Origin: Rhizobium redzepovicii
Lineage (GTDB): Bacteria; Pseudomonadota; Alphaproteobacteria; Rhizobiales; Rhizobiaceae
Direction: 5' to 3'
Assembly (NCBI RefSeq): GCF_019793435.1
Contig: NZ_JAILYH010000004.1
Span: forward strand, 62,001-126,000
Length of the DNA stretch: 64,000 nucleotides
Both the position numbers and the translations under genes were made by a program. The notes beneath the pieces are model-generated. The model saw only the letters and a program-made list of their open reading frames with translations. It did no database searches and had not been told where the DNA came from. Shown here piece after piece: positions 46,577 to 54,609 of this stretch (positions within the stretch are counted from its first letter, which is position 1; every line of letters begins with the position of its first letter).

Positions 46577-47836
46577 TCAGCTGCGCGAGAACACCACTTG
46601 GCGCACATCGATATTGCGGGCGCGGAAGCCGGCCTCGCAATAGAACAGATAGAATTCCCAGAGCCGCTTGAAACGCTCGTCGAAGCCCATCGGGCGGATG
46701 CGCTCCCAGACCGACCAGAAGCGTTCGCGCCATTCGGCAAGCGTGCGGGCATAGTCGAGCCCGAAGCCGAAGTCCCTGACCAGTGACAAGTCGACCTTGC
46801 CGGCAAGTTCCGCCAGATGGTTGCGCGTCGGCAGCATGCCGCCGGGAAAGACATATTTCTGTATGAAGTCGGGGTTGCTGCGATACTGGTCGAAGGCCTC
46901 CGGCCGGATCGTGATGATCTGCAGGCCGGCCTTGCCGCCCGGCTTCAGACATTGCCGGAGCTTGGAGAAATAGGACGGCCAGTATTTCTCGCCGACCGCT
47001 TCGAACATCTCGATCGAGACGATCCGGTCGTAAAGCCCGGTCTCGTCGCGGTAATCCTGGAAACGGAATTCGACACGGTCGCCGAGACCGGCCTTGCGGA
47101 TGCGCTCCTCGGCAAAGGCCAACTGCTCGCGGCTGATCGTCAGCCCGGTCACCTTGCAGTTCAGTTCGCCTGCTGCAAATTCGGCAAACCCGCCCCAGCC
47201 GCAGCCGATCTCCAGCACGTGATCGCCGGGCCTGATGCCGGTCGCCTCGGCAAGCGCGCGGTATTTGGCATTCTGCGCCGATTGCAGGTCGTTGGCCCCT
47301 GTCGAATAGAGCGCGGAGGAATAGGTCATGCTCGGATCGAGCCACTGCCTGTAGAAATCGTTGCCGAGATCGTAATGGGCGGAAATGTTACGCTTCGATC
47401 CCGTCTTGGTATTGGTGTTCATCCAATGGCGGACGCGCTCGACGAGGCGGCCAATGCCGCCCTTGCCATTGGCATAGCTGTAGACGGCTTCGCCGTTGAC
47501 GAGGAAAAGTTCGAGGAAGGCGGCGATGTCGGGGCTGTCCCAGTCGCCGTCCATATAGGTTTCGGCAACCCCGATCGTGCCACTCGTCAGGGCCCGATAG
47601 GCAAGGTTCCAGTTGTTGAGGCTGAGAGCCGCCTTCGGCCCGGCCTGCTTGCCCTCGATCAGCAGCCTGCGGCCGTCGGGCAGGGTGACTGCAAGCGAGC
47701 CGTGCTGCATGCGCAGAAGTCCGCGCAGCGCCAGCTTCGCCTTGAACGGCAGCCCCTTCACCAGACGGGATATATTTTCGGCCGTCAGCGTCACCGCGTC
47801 ACGGGCCAGTACATTCCAATCCTGCGCCTTGCTCAT
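46577..47836 (-). CDS. cfa: Cyclopropane-fatty-acyl-phospholipid synthase family protein
   Basis: The start is ATG 47836 (MSKAQDWNVL) after a GGAGGAAAG ribosome site. The 419-aa product has the SAM-binding LEIGCGWGGFAEFAA, MTYSSALY (start of the catalytic part), and FDQYRSNPDFIQKYVFPGG. It methylenates or methylates double bonds in membrane lipids. In Rhodobacter, CFA-like enzymes belong to the RpoE-ChrR regulon, some linked to furan fatty acids, so the product need not be a cyclopropane. It converges with the SDR gene and follows a RIME repeat. Confidence 0.92.
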   Translation of the reverse strand: MSKAQDWNVLARDAVTLTAENISRLVKGLPFKAKLALRGLLRMQHGSLAVTLPDGRRLLIEGKQAGPKAALSLNNWNLAYRALTSGTIGVAETYMDGDWDSPDIAAFLELFLVNGEAVYSYANGKGGIGRLVERVRHWMNTNTKTGSKRNISAHYDLGNDFYRQWLDPSMTYSSALYSTGANDLQSAQNAKYRALAEATGIRPGDHVLEIGCGWGGFAEFAAGELNCKVTGLTISREQLAFAEERIRKAGLGDRVEFRFQDYRDETGLYDRIVSIEMFEAVGEKYWPSYFSKLRQCLKPGGKAGLQIITIRPEAFDQYRSNPDFIQKYVFPGGMLPTRNHLAELAGKVDLSLVRDFGFGLDYARTLAEWRERFWSVWERIRPMGFDERFKRLWEFYLFYCEAGFRARNIDVRQVVFSRS

Positions 47837-47925
47837 CTTTCCTCCTCCAGCATTTTCTTGCCGGTTAGGGACGACGATACATCCGTGACGATGTTCGGGC
47901 GGCCTCCGGCCATTATTCGGCAAGG

Positions 47926-48031
47926 CTACTGCATAATTTCCTCAATCGGAAATCGAATTAAGGAAAAATTATGCAGCCGTTCAAAGCGCTGCAGCGCTTT
48001 TGCGCGTCGTGTCGGAACGCCCGGCGCTGCA
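47926..48031. repeat. RIME-type intergenic repeat between cfa and DUF1365
   Basis: It includes an inverted repeat TGCATAATTTCC (47930-47941) with GGAAAAATTATGCA (47962-47975), and then CGCTGCAGCG and a GC-rich arm region to about 48031. From memory it matches a common ~110-bp palindromic element of Rhizobium genomes. It separates cfa from the DUF1365 gene and may insulate or end transcription. Confidence 0.55.
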
Positions 48032-48034
48032 AGG

Positions 48035-48886
48035 TCATTCCGCGGTGTCCGCAAGCGGCCGGGGCCGGTGAATGCTGACGGCAGGCGGAGGCGCCGGACG
48101 GCTGATATAACGCGCGCCCTTCAGCCACAGTTTCAGCGCTTCCCAATGGATGCCGGCCACGATCTTGAAGGGGAGGAAAGGGATGAGCGCCGTCAGCCGA
48201 AGCAGCGCGGCGCTTGTCAACTGCAGCCGCCGTCCTGAGAATGTCGCCGCAAGCAGCGGCCCTTCGCCGTCGGTTTCGAGGATGCGCCAGCGGATTTCCG
48301 CGCCAGGCGGCAGCATGCGGAAGTGATAGCGCGCCGCTATGCCGATGAAGGGCGAGACGTGGAAGAGCTTGTCGCAGCTCTGACGGAGCCCGCCGTCCGA
48401 CATTTCACCATCACTGAGGGGACAGACGTAACTGTGTCGCTCGCCGAAAGTGTTGCGCACCTCGTAGATCATCGCGACGAGGGCGCCGCCGCCATCATAG
48501 GCGTGATAGACGGAGATCGGGTTGAAGACATAGCCGAGAATGCGGGGATAGCAGACAAGCAATATCCTTGCCGCGCGATCGAGCCCGGCCTCAGCGAGCA
48601 GCCGGTCGGCATAGGCGCGCAGCGGCGTGTTCGCCGTGTCGGCATGGTCATTTTCATGAAACGAGACGAGATTGCGACCGTTGACGGAAAACAGCGCCGA
48701 CAGCCGATCGGCTGCTTCAAGCCGATCGAGATCGACGAGCAGGGAGAAGACGCGGTAGCGGAAACGATGACCGAAGGGTTTCAGGCGTTGATGCATGATG
48801 TCGCCGACATAGAGCGCGGCCGCCGCATCCGGCGCAGCGCCGTTGCCGCTCATGCTGACGCCGCGCTTTTTGCCTCGTCCGCTCAT
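48035..48886 (-). CDS. DUF1365 family protein
   Basis: The 283-aa product matches DUF1365: YVGDIMHQRLKPFGHRFRYRVFSLLVDLD, then CYPRILGYVFNPISVYHAY and MIYEVRNTFGERHSYVC are its signatures (quoted in parts). ATG 48886 overlaps the stop of the flavin oxidoreductase gene by four bases. DUF1365 genes co-occur with CFA-like enzymes and amine-oxidase-like flavoproteins; a role in lipid modification is inferred. Confidence 0.88.
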   Translation of the reverse strand: MSGRGKKRGVSMSGNGAAPDAAAALYVGDIMHQRLKPFGHRFRYRVFSLLVDLDRLEAADRLSALFSVNGRNLVSFHENDHADTANTPLRAYADRLLAEAGLDRAARILLVCYPRILGYVFNPISVYHAYDGGGALVAMIYEVRNTFGERHSYVCPLSDGEMSDGGLRQSCDKLFHVSPFIGIAARYHFRMLPPGAEIRWRILETDGEGPLLAATFSGRRLQLTSAALLRLTALIPFLPFKIVAGIHWEALKLWLKGARYISRPAPPPAVSIHRPRPLADTAE

Positions 48887-50214
48887 GCCGCTGCATCCGG
48901 TTGCGGTTGCCGGCTTCGCGCCGTTCGCCAGGGAATGATGCCACCCAGCGCCTCGGCTGCCGCCAGGCCGGAAACCAGGCCATCCTCATGAAATCCATAT
49001 CCCATCCAGGCGCCGGCGAAATGGCAATGGTTCTCACCCTGGATGGCGGCGAGCGCCCGCTGCGCCGCCATGGCATCAGCCGAAAATTGCGGATGCTCAT
49101 AGGTGAATTCCGCAAATACCATGCGGGGATCCGGCTCGCGGTCGGGATTGAGCGTGACGAACAACGGCAAACCATCGTCGATGCCCTGCAGCCGGTTCAT
49201 CCAATAGGTGACGGCGACACCCGCCTTGCCATCCTCCCGGCTGGAGCGCAGATAGTTCCACGAGGCCCAGACCTTGCGCCGCTGCGGCATCAGCCTTTGG
49301 TCGCGGTGCAGGACGACGCGGTTCGGCTGGTAGGGAATGGCGGCAAGCAGCAGCCGTTCCCGGTCGGTGGCATCGATGAGCAGGCGTGCCGTCTGATCGC
49401 TGTGGCAGGCAAGGATCACCTTGTCGAAGGCACGCTGGCTGCCGGTCTCGTCGATAAGCGTGACGCCGTTCTCCGAACGGATCACCCCGCGTATGCCGCA
49501 GGACAGTTTCACCCGTCCGCCGAGCGGCTGCAGCAGCCGGTCGAGATAGCTGCGGCTGCCGCCGGTCACCGTCCGCCATTGGTGCTGGCGGTGATAGATC
49601 AGCCGGTGATTGTCGAAGAAATTGACGAAATATTCGGCCGGGAACTGCAGCATGCGGGCCGACGGTGTCGACCAGATCGCCGCCGCCATCGGCACGAGAT
49701 AATTGTTGGTAAAGCCGGGCGAGAAGCCGCGCCAGTCGAGATAATTGCCGATCGAGCGCGAGGCGAGGTGACCGGCGGCCCGGTCTTCGAGGCAGGTGCG
49801 GTTGAAGCGCAGGATCTCGCGGATCATCCACAGGAACGACGGCCGCAGCAGGTTGCGCTTCTGCGCGAAGATCGAGGACAGCCCGCCGCCGCTCCATTCC
49901 AGCCTGCCGCGGTCGAGCGAGAGCGAAAAACTCATGTCGCTTGCATGGGTGGCGATGCCGAGTTCGGCAAAGAGGGCCGTCAGGTTCGGATAATTCGGTT
50001 CGTTATAGACGATGAAGCCGGTATCGACCGCAATCCGAACACCGTCATAATCGACGTCGACCGTCGCCGTATGGCCGCCCGCCCGCGCCTGGCTCTCGTA
50101 GAGCGTTACGTCGTGCACGGGGTCGAGCGCCCAGGCCGCCGAGGCGCCGGAGATGCCGGAGCCGATGACGGCGATCTTCAGCCGGCGCGAGGCGGGGCGG
50201 AAATGCGCGTTCAT
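48883..50214 (-). CDS. FAD-dependent (amine oxidase-like) oxidoreductase
   Basis: The start is ATG 50214, which overlaps the photolyase stop by four bases (ATGA); upstream in-frame codons lie inside the photolyase gene. The 443-aa product begins IAVIGSGISGASAAWAL (FAD Rossmann), has YESQARAGGHTATVD, and the C-terminal FAD loop CHFAGAWMGYGFHEDG. It probably oxidises a lipid or acyl chain with the neighbouring DUF1365 and Cfa-like proteins. Similar genes are in the Rhodobacter sigma-E regulon. Confidence 0.9.
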   Translation of the reverse strand: MNAHFRPASRRLKIAVIGSGISGASAAWALDPVHDVTLYESQARAGGHTATVDVDYDGVRIAVDTGFIVYNEPNYPNLTALFAELGIATHASDMSFSLSLDRGRLEWSGGGLSSIFAQKRNLLRPSFLWMIREILRFNRTCLEDRAAGHLASRSIGNYLDWRGFSPGFTNNYLVPMAAAIWSTPSARMLQFPAEYFVNFFDNHRLIYHRQHQWRTVTGGSRSYLDRLLQPLGGRVKLSCGIRGVIRSENGVTLIDETGSQRAFDKVILACHSDQTARLLIDATDRERLLLAAIPYQPNRVVLHRDQRLMPQRRKVWASWNYLRSSREDGKAGVAVTYWMNRLQGIDDGLPLFVTLNPDREPDPRMVFAEFTYEHPQFSADAMAAQRALAAIQGENHCHFAGAWMGYGFHEDGLVSGLAAAEALGGIIPWRTARSRQPQPDAAA

Positions 50215-51671
50215 GCGGCGTCCTTTGTGGCTTTGTAAGCGGCGAGCGCTCGGTCGCGGGCGCTGGCATGGTCGACGATCGGTTTCGGATAGGTCTGCCC
50301 GAGGATGATGCCGGCCTCGTCGAGCGCGCTCTTCGGCGCCTCGAACGGCCGGTGAATGTATTTTACCCCGAGCCGTTGAAGTTCCGGCACATGAGCTCTG
50401 ACATAGTCGCCGTCGGGATCGAAAGTCTCGCCCTGCAGCATCGGATTGAAGATGCGGAAGAAGGGTGAAGCGTCGGCTCCCGAGCCCGCCACCCATTGCC
50501 AGCTTGCCGCGTTGTTGGCGGGATCGGCATCGACCAGCGTATCGCGGAACCAGGCCTCGCCGTCGCGCCAGTCGATCATCAGATCCTTGATGAGAAAGGA
50601 GGCGACGATCATGCGCACCCGATTGTGCATCCAGCCGTGACGCCAGAGCTGGCGCATGCCGGCATCGACGATCGGGTAGCCGGTCATGCCACGGCGCCAC
50701 GCCTCGAAATCGCCGTCGTCGTAGCGCCATTTGAAGCCGTCGAAACGATCGTTCCAGTTCTCCGAGGCAAGACGCGGGAAATGGAAAAGCAGGTGGTAGG
50801 AGAATTCCCGCCAGGCGATCTCCTTGCGGAAATGCACGATGTCGGCCGCCGGCACCCGGTTCGACAGACCGCGCGTAGCATCCCAGATGCGGGCAGGGGA
50901 GATTTCGCCGAGCGCCAGATGCGGCGACAGCATCGAGGTCGCCGGTTTCGCAGGATAGTCGCGGTTTTCCTTGTAGCCCTTGAGTTCTTCCTCGACGAAG
51001 GCGCTGAGCCTCTCTCTTGCGCCTTGCTCGCCCGGCGTCCAGAGATCGGTAAAGTCCTTCGCCCAGTCCGGCTTTGTCGGCAGCAGTTTCCAGCTCTTCA
51101 ATGTTTCCGATGCCGGACGCTGCGATGCCAGCCGCAGCTTCGCCGGCGCCTCTAGCGGCGGCTCGGCTTCGCCCGCACCCTCCAGCGCGCGCCAGAACGG
51201 CGTATAGACCCGATAGGGCGTGCCACTGCCGGTCATCAGCCTGGACGGTTCGTGCAGCAGCTGGCCGCCGAAACTTCTCGCCTCGATCGCCTGTTTTTCC
51301 AATTCCTGCTTGATGTGGGTGTCGACCGAAATGCCCGAGGGATCGTATCGCCGGTTCCAGAAAACGGCTTTGGCACCGCTCTTTTTGATGACGGCGCGGA
51401 GCACCTCCAGCGCTTCTCCGCTGGCAAGCACCAGCCTGCCCTGCCGCTCGTGCAATGATCTATCAAGCGCTTCCAGCGAATGATGCAGCCACCAGGCCTG
51501 CGCAGCGCCGAGCGGACCCGTGCCGGCTGACGCCGGCTCGTTGATATAAAGGGGGATGATCGGTCGCCCGGAGAGATGGGCGGCATTCAGCGCCTGATTG
51601 TCGTCAAGGCGCAAATCCCTGCGAAACCATAAAATGACAGGTTTTATCGCGTCCTTTGCCAATGAAGCCAT
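50211..51671 (-). CDS. phrB: Deoxyribodipyrimidine photolyase
   Basis: The start is ATG 51671 (MASLAKDAIKPVILWF). A further upstream start is ruled out because the promoter lies in between. The 486-aa product has the N-terminal antenna domain (WFRRDLRLDDNQAL) and the FAD domain with TSMLSPHLALGEISPARIW, WREFSYHLLFHFP and GMRQLWRHGWMHNRVRM (quoted in parts). It repairs UV-induced pyrimidine dimers with light. First gene of an operon with the flavoprotein and DUF1365 genes, under a sigma-E-type promoter. Confidence 0.95.
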   Translation of the reverse strand: MASLAKDAIKPVILWFRRDLRLDDNQALNAAHLSGRPIIPLYINEPASAGTGPLGAAQAWWLHHSLEALDRSLHERQGRLVLASGEALEVLRAVIKKSGAKAVFWNRRYDPSGISVDTHIKQELEKQAIEARSFGGQLLHEPSRLMTGSGTPYRVYTPFWRALEGAGEAEPPLEAPAKLRLASQRPASETLKSWKLLPTKPDWAKDFTDLWTPGEQGARERLSAFVEEELKGYKENRDYPAKPATSMLSPHLALGEISPARIWDATRGLSNRVPAADIVHFRKEIAWREFSYHLLFHFPRLASENWNDRFDGFKWRYDDGDFEAWRRGMTGYPIVDAGMRQLWRHGWMHNRVRMIVASFLIKDLMIDWRDGEAWFRDTLVDADPANNAASWQWVAGSGADASPFFRIFNPMLQGETFDPDGDYVRAHVPELQRLGVKYIHRPFEAPKSALDEAGIILGQTYPKPIVDHASARDRALAAYKATKDAA

Positions 51672-51695
51672 TCCCTGCTCTTGTCTTTGCACCCT

Positions 51696-51723
51696 GCTAC
51701 GGATGTACGGAACGCTCGGATCA
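51696..51723 (-). promoter_or_regulatory. Sigma-E (ECF11/RpoE)-type promoter of the photolyase operon
   Basis: On the minus strand TGATCC (51723-51718), an 18-bp spacer, then TAGC (51699-51696). It is the same pattern and spacing as at the chrR-like gene. The transcript would start about 20 bp before the ATG at 51671, which supports that start codon. Confidence 0.7.
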
Positions 51724-51767
51724 AAAGTTTCATCGGAGGGAAAGCTTTTCATCGTGGTGGCGACGAC

Positions 51768-51796
51768 ATGAAAAAGGCCGGCGTGAACCGGCCTTT
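51768..51796 (-). terminator. Rho-independent terminator of the 108-aa secreted protein gene
   Basis: AAGGCCGG-TTCACG-CCGGCCTT forms an 8-bp stem, followed by five T residues in the minus direction; the plus direction also ends in TTTT, so it may work both ways. It lies 50 bp after the stop codon at 51846. Confidence 0.8.
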
Positions 51797-51845
51797 TCCA
51801 AATGTGGCGCGCGTTCGCGCGACATGTAGGGAGCGAAAGTGCCTG

Positions 51846-52172
51846 TCAGTTGTCGTATTCGCGGCAGGCTTCGCTGATCGAGGCGCCGCTTTCGCCGCCG
51901 CGTGTATCGACGCCCGACCTCTGCTGCGGCATGCCGGCGCATTCCATCGTTTGCGGCTGGCCGATGCTCTGTGTTGTCATCGGATCAACCGGCGCGACGC
52001 GCACCGGATACATGCCGTTGTTACTGTTGGTGTAATCGGATGAATAGCTACCCGAACTCGGATCGGTCGAGCCGCCGTTGGTCGGCCCGATCGGATCGGG
52101 ATTCGACTGGGCAAAGGCTGACGATGCCATGCCGATCGCAAGCAGCGAAGCGGCGATAAGGGATTTGTTCAT
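51846..52172 (-). CDS. Small secreted protein, 108 aa
   Basis: A signal peptide MNKSLIAASLLAIGMASSAFA is followed by a low-complexity, Ser/Gly/Asn/Pro-rich mature part (quoted pieces: SSGSYSSDYTNSNNG) and a C-terminal region with two cysteines (MECAGMPQ, SEACREYDN). The ribosome site AAGGAGGAT is strong, and a terminator follows. A periplasmic protein of unknown function, common type in rhizobia. Confidence 0.8.
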   Translation of the reverse strand: MNKSLIAASLLAIGMASSAFAQSNPDPIGPTNGGSTDPSSGSYSSDYTNSNNGMYPVRVAPVDPMTTQSIGQPQTMECAGMPQQRSGVDTRGGESGASISEACREYDN

Positions 52173-52370
52173 GAGGATATCCTCCTTTGATTTTCATCTT
52201 GGATGACCCTGGGGTAACCGCCTGCCGGAATCATTGTTCCGAAAATTGCGAAAAATCTGCACGCAGGCCTTGCATGGTTACGCATAAACCTTAACGGCGG
52301 AAGCTGCTGGATCGCCTCTGCCACCTGCCTTAGTGCATGACGAAACGCCAATCCGCAGCATGAGGCCGCA

Positions 52371-52685
52371 ATGTTCGTTTCCCCGCGCGAGGCCGCAGAT
52401 CTCGGTCTGCAGATTGCCCTTGCACTCGCCCTGACGGCCAGTGGCATGGCAATCGCGTCCTCTGCCATGGGCCGCGAGAAGGCCGGCATATCAGCGATCG
52501 ACGTCGGCCGCCCCTCGTTGTGGACTGCCATTCCGACGCGTATCGATCCGACGACACAGGCCTATCTGCGCGCCGACGCGCGGGCCGGGCCGGAACTTGC
52601 CGCCAGCGCCGAACAGCCCTGCCATGACCCGATTGGCCTGCGCCTCTCCTGCAATTTGATTGCCACCAGCAGCACAGCCTTTTAG
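52371..52685 (+). CDS. Hypothetical protein, 104 aa
   Basis: ATG 52371 follows TGAGGCCGCA. The product has a hydrophobic segment near the N-terminus (LGLQIALALALTASGMAIAS), and third-base G/C bias supports coding. No domain is recognised. The stop codon touches a palindromic repeat. An opposite-strand frame covers the same region, so this call is tentative. Confidence 0.45.
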   Translation: MFVSPREAADLGLQIALALALTASGMAIASSAMGREKAGISAIDVGRPSLWTAIPTRIDPTTQAYLRADARAGPELAASAEQPCHDPIGLRLSCNLIATSSTAF

Positions 52686-52733
52686 AGCAATTCCAGCAAA
52701 ACTGTGTAGCGGTTTTGGCGACGATCTCTGCGC
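52684..52733. repeat. Partial rhizobial intergenic repeat
   Basis: The stretch starting TAGAGCAATTCCAGC and continuing AGCGGTTTTGGCGACG resembles from memory the left half of a common Rhizobium palindrome. The right arm is missing or diverged. Confidence 0.4.
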
Positions 52734-52740
52734 TTCACCG

Positions 52741-53220
52741 CTAACGGCTGGCGCTCGATAGCTGCACGGGCAGGATCGTCGATGCCTTGATGTCCTTCAG
52801 CACGAACATCGTATGCATCTACTTGATGCCGGGCAGGCGACGGATCACCGTCATGGCGAATTCGGCATAATTGTCGAGATCGGCAGCGACCACCTGCAGC
52901 AGGAAATCGGCCTCACCGGCAACGGAATAGCAGGCGATGACCGCCTCCAGTTCGCCGACCTCGCGCTCGAAGCGCTGGGCCTCGTCATGGGAATGCGTGT
53001 CGATCTGCACACGCACGAAGGCGAGGACGCCGAGGCCGACGGCGCGACGATCGACGAGAGCCTGATAGCTGCGGATGACACCGGCCTCTTCAAGCCGTTT
53101 TACTCTGCGCCAGCAGGGCGAGGTCGACATCCCCACGCGTTCCGCAAGTTCCTGGTTCGTCAGCCGTCCCTCGCTCTGGAGCGCCTTCAAAATTCGGATA
53201 TCTCCCGGCTCGAATTCCAT
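52741..53220 (-). pseudogene. Lrp/AsnC family regulator with a premature TAG near the C-terminus
   Basis: The frame from 53220 gives an AsnC HTH (GRLTNQELAERVGMSTSPCWRR) and a RAM domain, and stops with TAG at 52821-52819 after RRLPGIK. Beyond the stop the same frame continues MHTMFVLKDIKAST..., the usual last strand of Lrp proteins, to TAG at 52741. The truncated 133-aa protein lacks its final beta strand and tail and may still fold. It is divergent from a DUF2000 gene. Could also be a base error. Confidence 0.7.
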
Positions 53221-53358
53221 GATCGGTAAATCCTTTCTAGCTTCATCGATAGATAGGAAGATCCTACCAAAATCGCCCGGGTCGCGACAGGAATAGGCAG
53301 GATATTTCTATGCCTTACGATAGGTTGGGAAAACCGAACCAAGCGTGGAGAATGAGGG

Positions 53359-53778
53359 ATGACGGGTGAGGATTGGCGTGTCGCAGTGATTGTCGAGCCG
53401 GCGCTGCCGACCGGCGAACTCGCCAATACAATCGCAGTGCTGTCGATCGGCCTCGGCGCTGCGGCGCCGGCGCTTGCCGGCGCGCAATTGACCGACCTGA
53501 CCGGCCGGATATTTCATGTCAGTGCCAACAAGCCGGTCCCGGTGCTGCAGGCGGCGGCCGCCGATCTGAGATCGCTGTTGCACAAGGCGTTGCCGGCGCC
53601 CGATGGCGCACTGGTCGTGCCATTCCCGCGTTTTGCCCGCGCCCTGCATGTCTATGCCGATTATGAGGCTTCGATACCAGCGCGCGACCTCTCCTCGGAA
53701 ATCATCGACGGCATCGGGCTCGCCGGCCCGACGAAGTGGATCCGTTCGCTGACTGGCTCGCTGAAGCTGCTGCGTTGA
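53359..53778 (+). CDS. DUF2000 family protein
   Basis: The 139-aa product has the DUF2000 layout: WRVAVIVEPALPTGELANTI, AVLSIGLGAAAP, and DLTGRIFHVSANKPVPVLQA. DUF2000 genes often lie divergent from Lrp-type regulators, as here. Function unknown; the fold is peptidyl-tRNA hydrolase-like by structure in other members. Confidence 0.85.
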   Translation: MTGEDWRVAVIVEPALPTGELANTIAVLSIGLGAAAPALAGAQLTDLTGRIFHVSANKPVPVLQAAAADLRSLLHKALPAPDGALVVPFPRFARALHVYADYEASIPARDLSSEIIDGIGLAGPTKWIRSLTGSLKLLR

Positions 53779-53909
53779 TGCGTGCAGGCAGGGCTTGCCG
53801 CCTGGTATAGCTGACCTGTCCCGGCGAAAGCTTGCAAAAGGCGATGATTTGCCGCTTCATCGGGCGATAGCGACCACCGTCCGACTCTTTTCCTGAAGGA
53901 TTCAGCCTT

Positions 53910-54587
53910 TTGTCCCAACCGATGCCCCGCGGCTTCGAGAAGCCTTATGCCGCCTTCCTGTTCGATATGGACGGCACCATCCTCAATTCCATCCGTGCTG
54001 CCGAACGTGTCTGGAGCGACTGGGCAAGGCGTCAGGGGCTCGATGTCGCCGACTTTCTGCCGAAGATGCATGGATCGCGCGGCGTCGACACGATCGCCCG
54101 GCTGAACCTGCCGGGCGTCGATCCCGAACATGAAGCCAGGCTGGTGACCGAGGCCGAGATCGCCGATGTCGGCGATGTCGTTGCCATTTCGGGTGCCGCG
54201 GCATTCCTGAGCTCGCTGCCGCCGGATCGCTGGGCGATCGTCACCTCTTCGCCCTTGCGTCTTGCCCACCGGCGGCTGGAGGCGGCGGGCCTGTCGCTGC
54301 CGAAATTCATGGTGACGGCTGAGGATGTGAAGGTCGGAAAACCCGATCCGCAATGTTATATTCTCGGCGCCGAACGCCTCGGCGTCAGCACCCAGGACTG
54401 CCTGGTGTTCGAGGATGTCGCCGCCGGCATTACTGCCGGCGAGGCGGCGGGCGCCGATGTCATGGTCGTCACGGCAACCCATCATGACAAGATGGAAACG
54501 CCGCACCCGACCTTCGCATCCTATGACGAGATCTCGGTCTGCATCTCAGCTGACCACAAGATGTTTATCGTGCCGAACGCGGCCTGA
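53910..54587 (+). CDS. HAD-IA family sugar phosphatase-like hydrolase
   Basis: The 225-aa product starts at TTG 53910 with AAGGA upstream, or at ATG 53922 (MPRGFEKPY). HAD motifs are all present: I FLFDMDGTILNS (nucleophile Asp), II IVTSSP, III KVGKPDPQCY and IV LVFEDVAAGITAG. The type is like glycerol-3-phosphate or 2-deoxyglucose-6-phosphate phosphatase. It converges on the end of nasA. Confidence 0.92.
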   Translation: MSQPMPRGFEKPYAAFLFDMDGTILNSIRAAERVWSDWARRQGLDVADFLPKMHGSRGVDTIARLNLPGVDPEHEARLVTEAEIADVGDVVAISGAAAFLSSLPPDRWAIVTSSPLRLAHRRLEAAGLSLPKFMVTAEDVKVGKPDPQCYILGAERLGVSTQDCLVFEDVAAGITAGEAAGADVMVVTATHHDKMETPHPTFASYDEISVCISADHKMFIVPNAA

Positions 54588-54609
54588 CATCAGCCGCGTT
54601 TCCGGCCTC

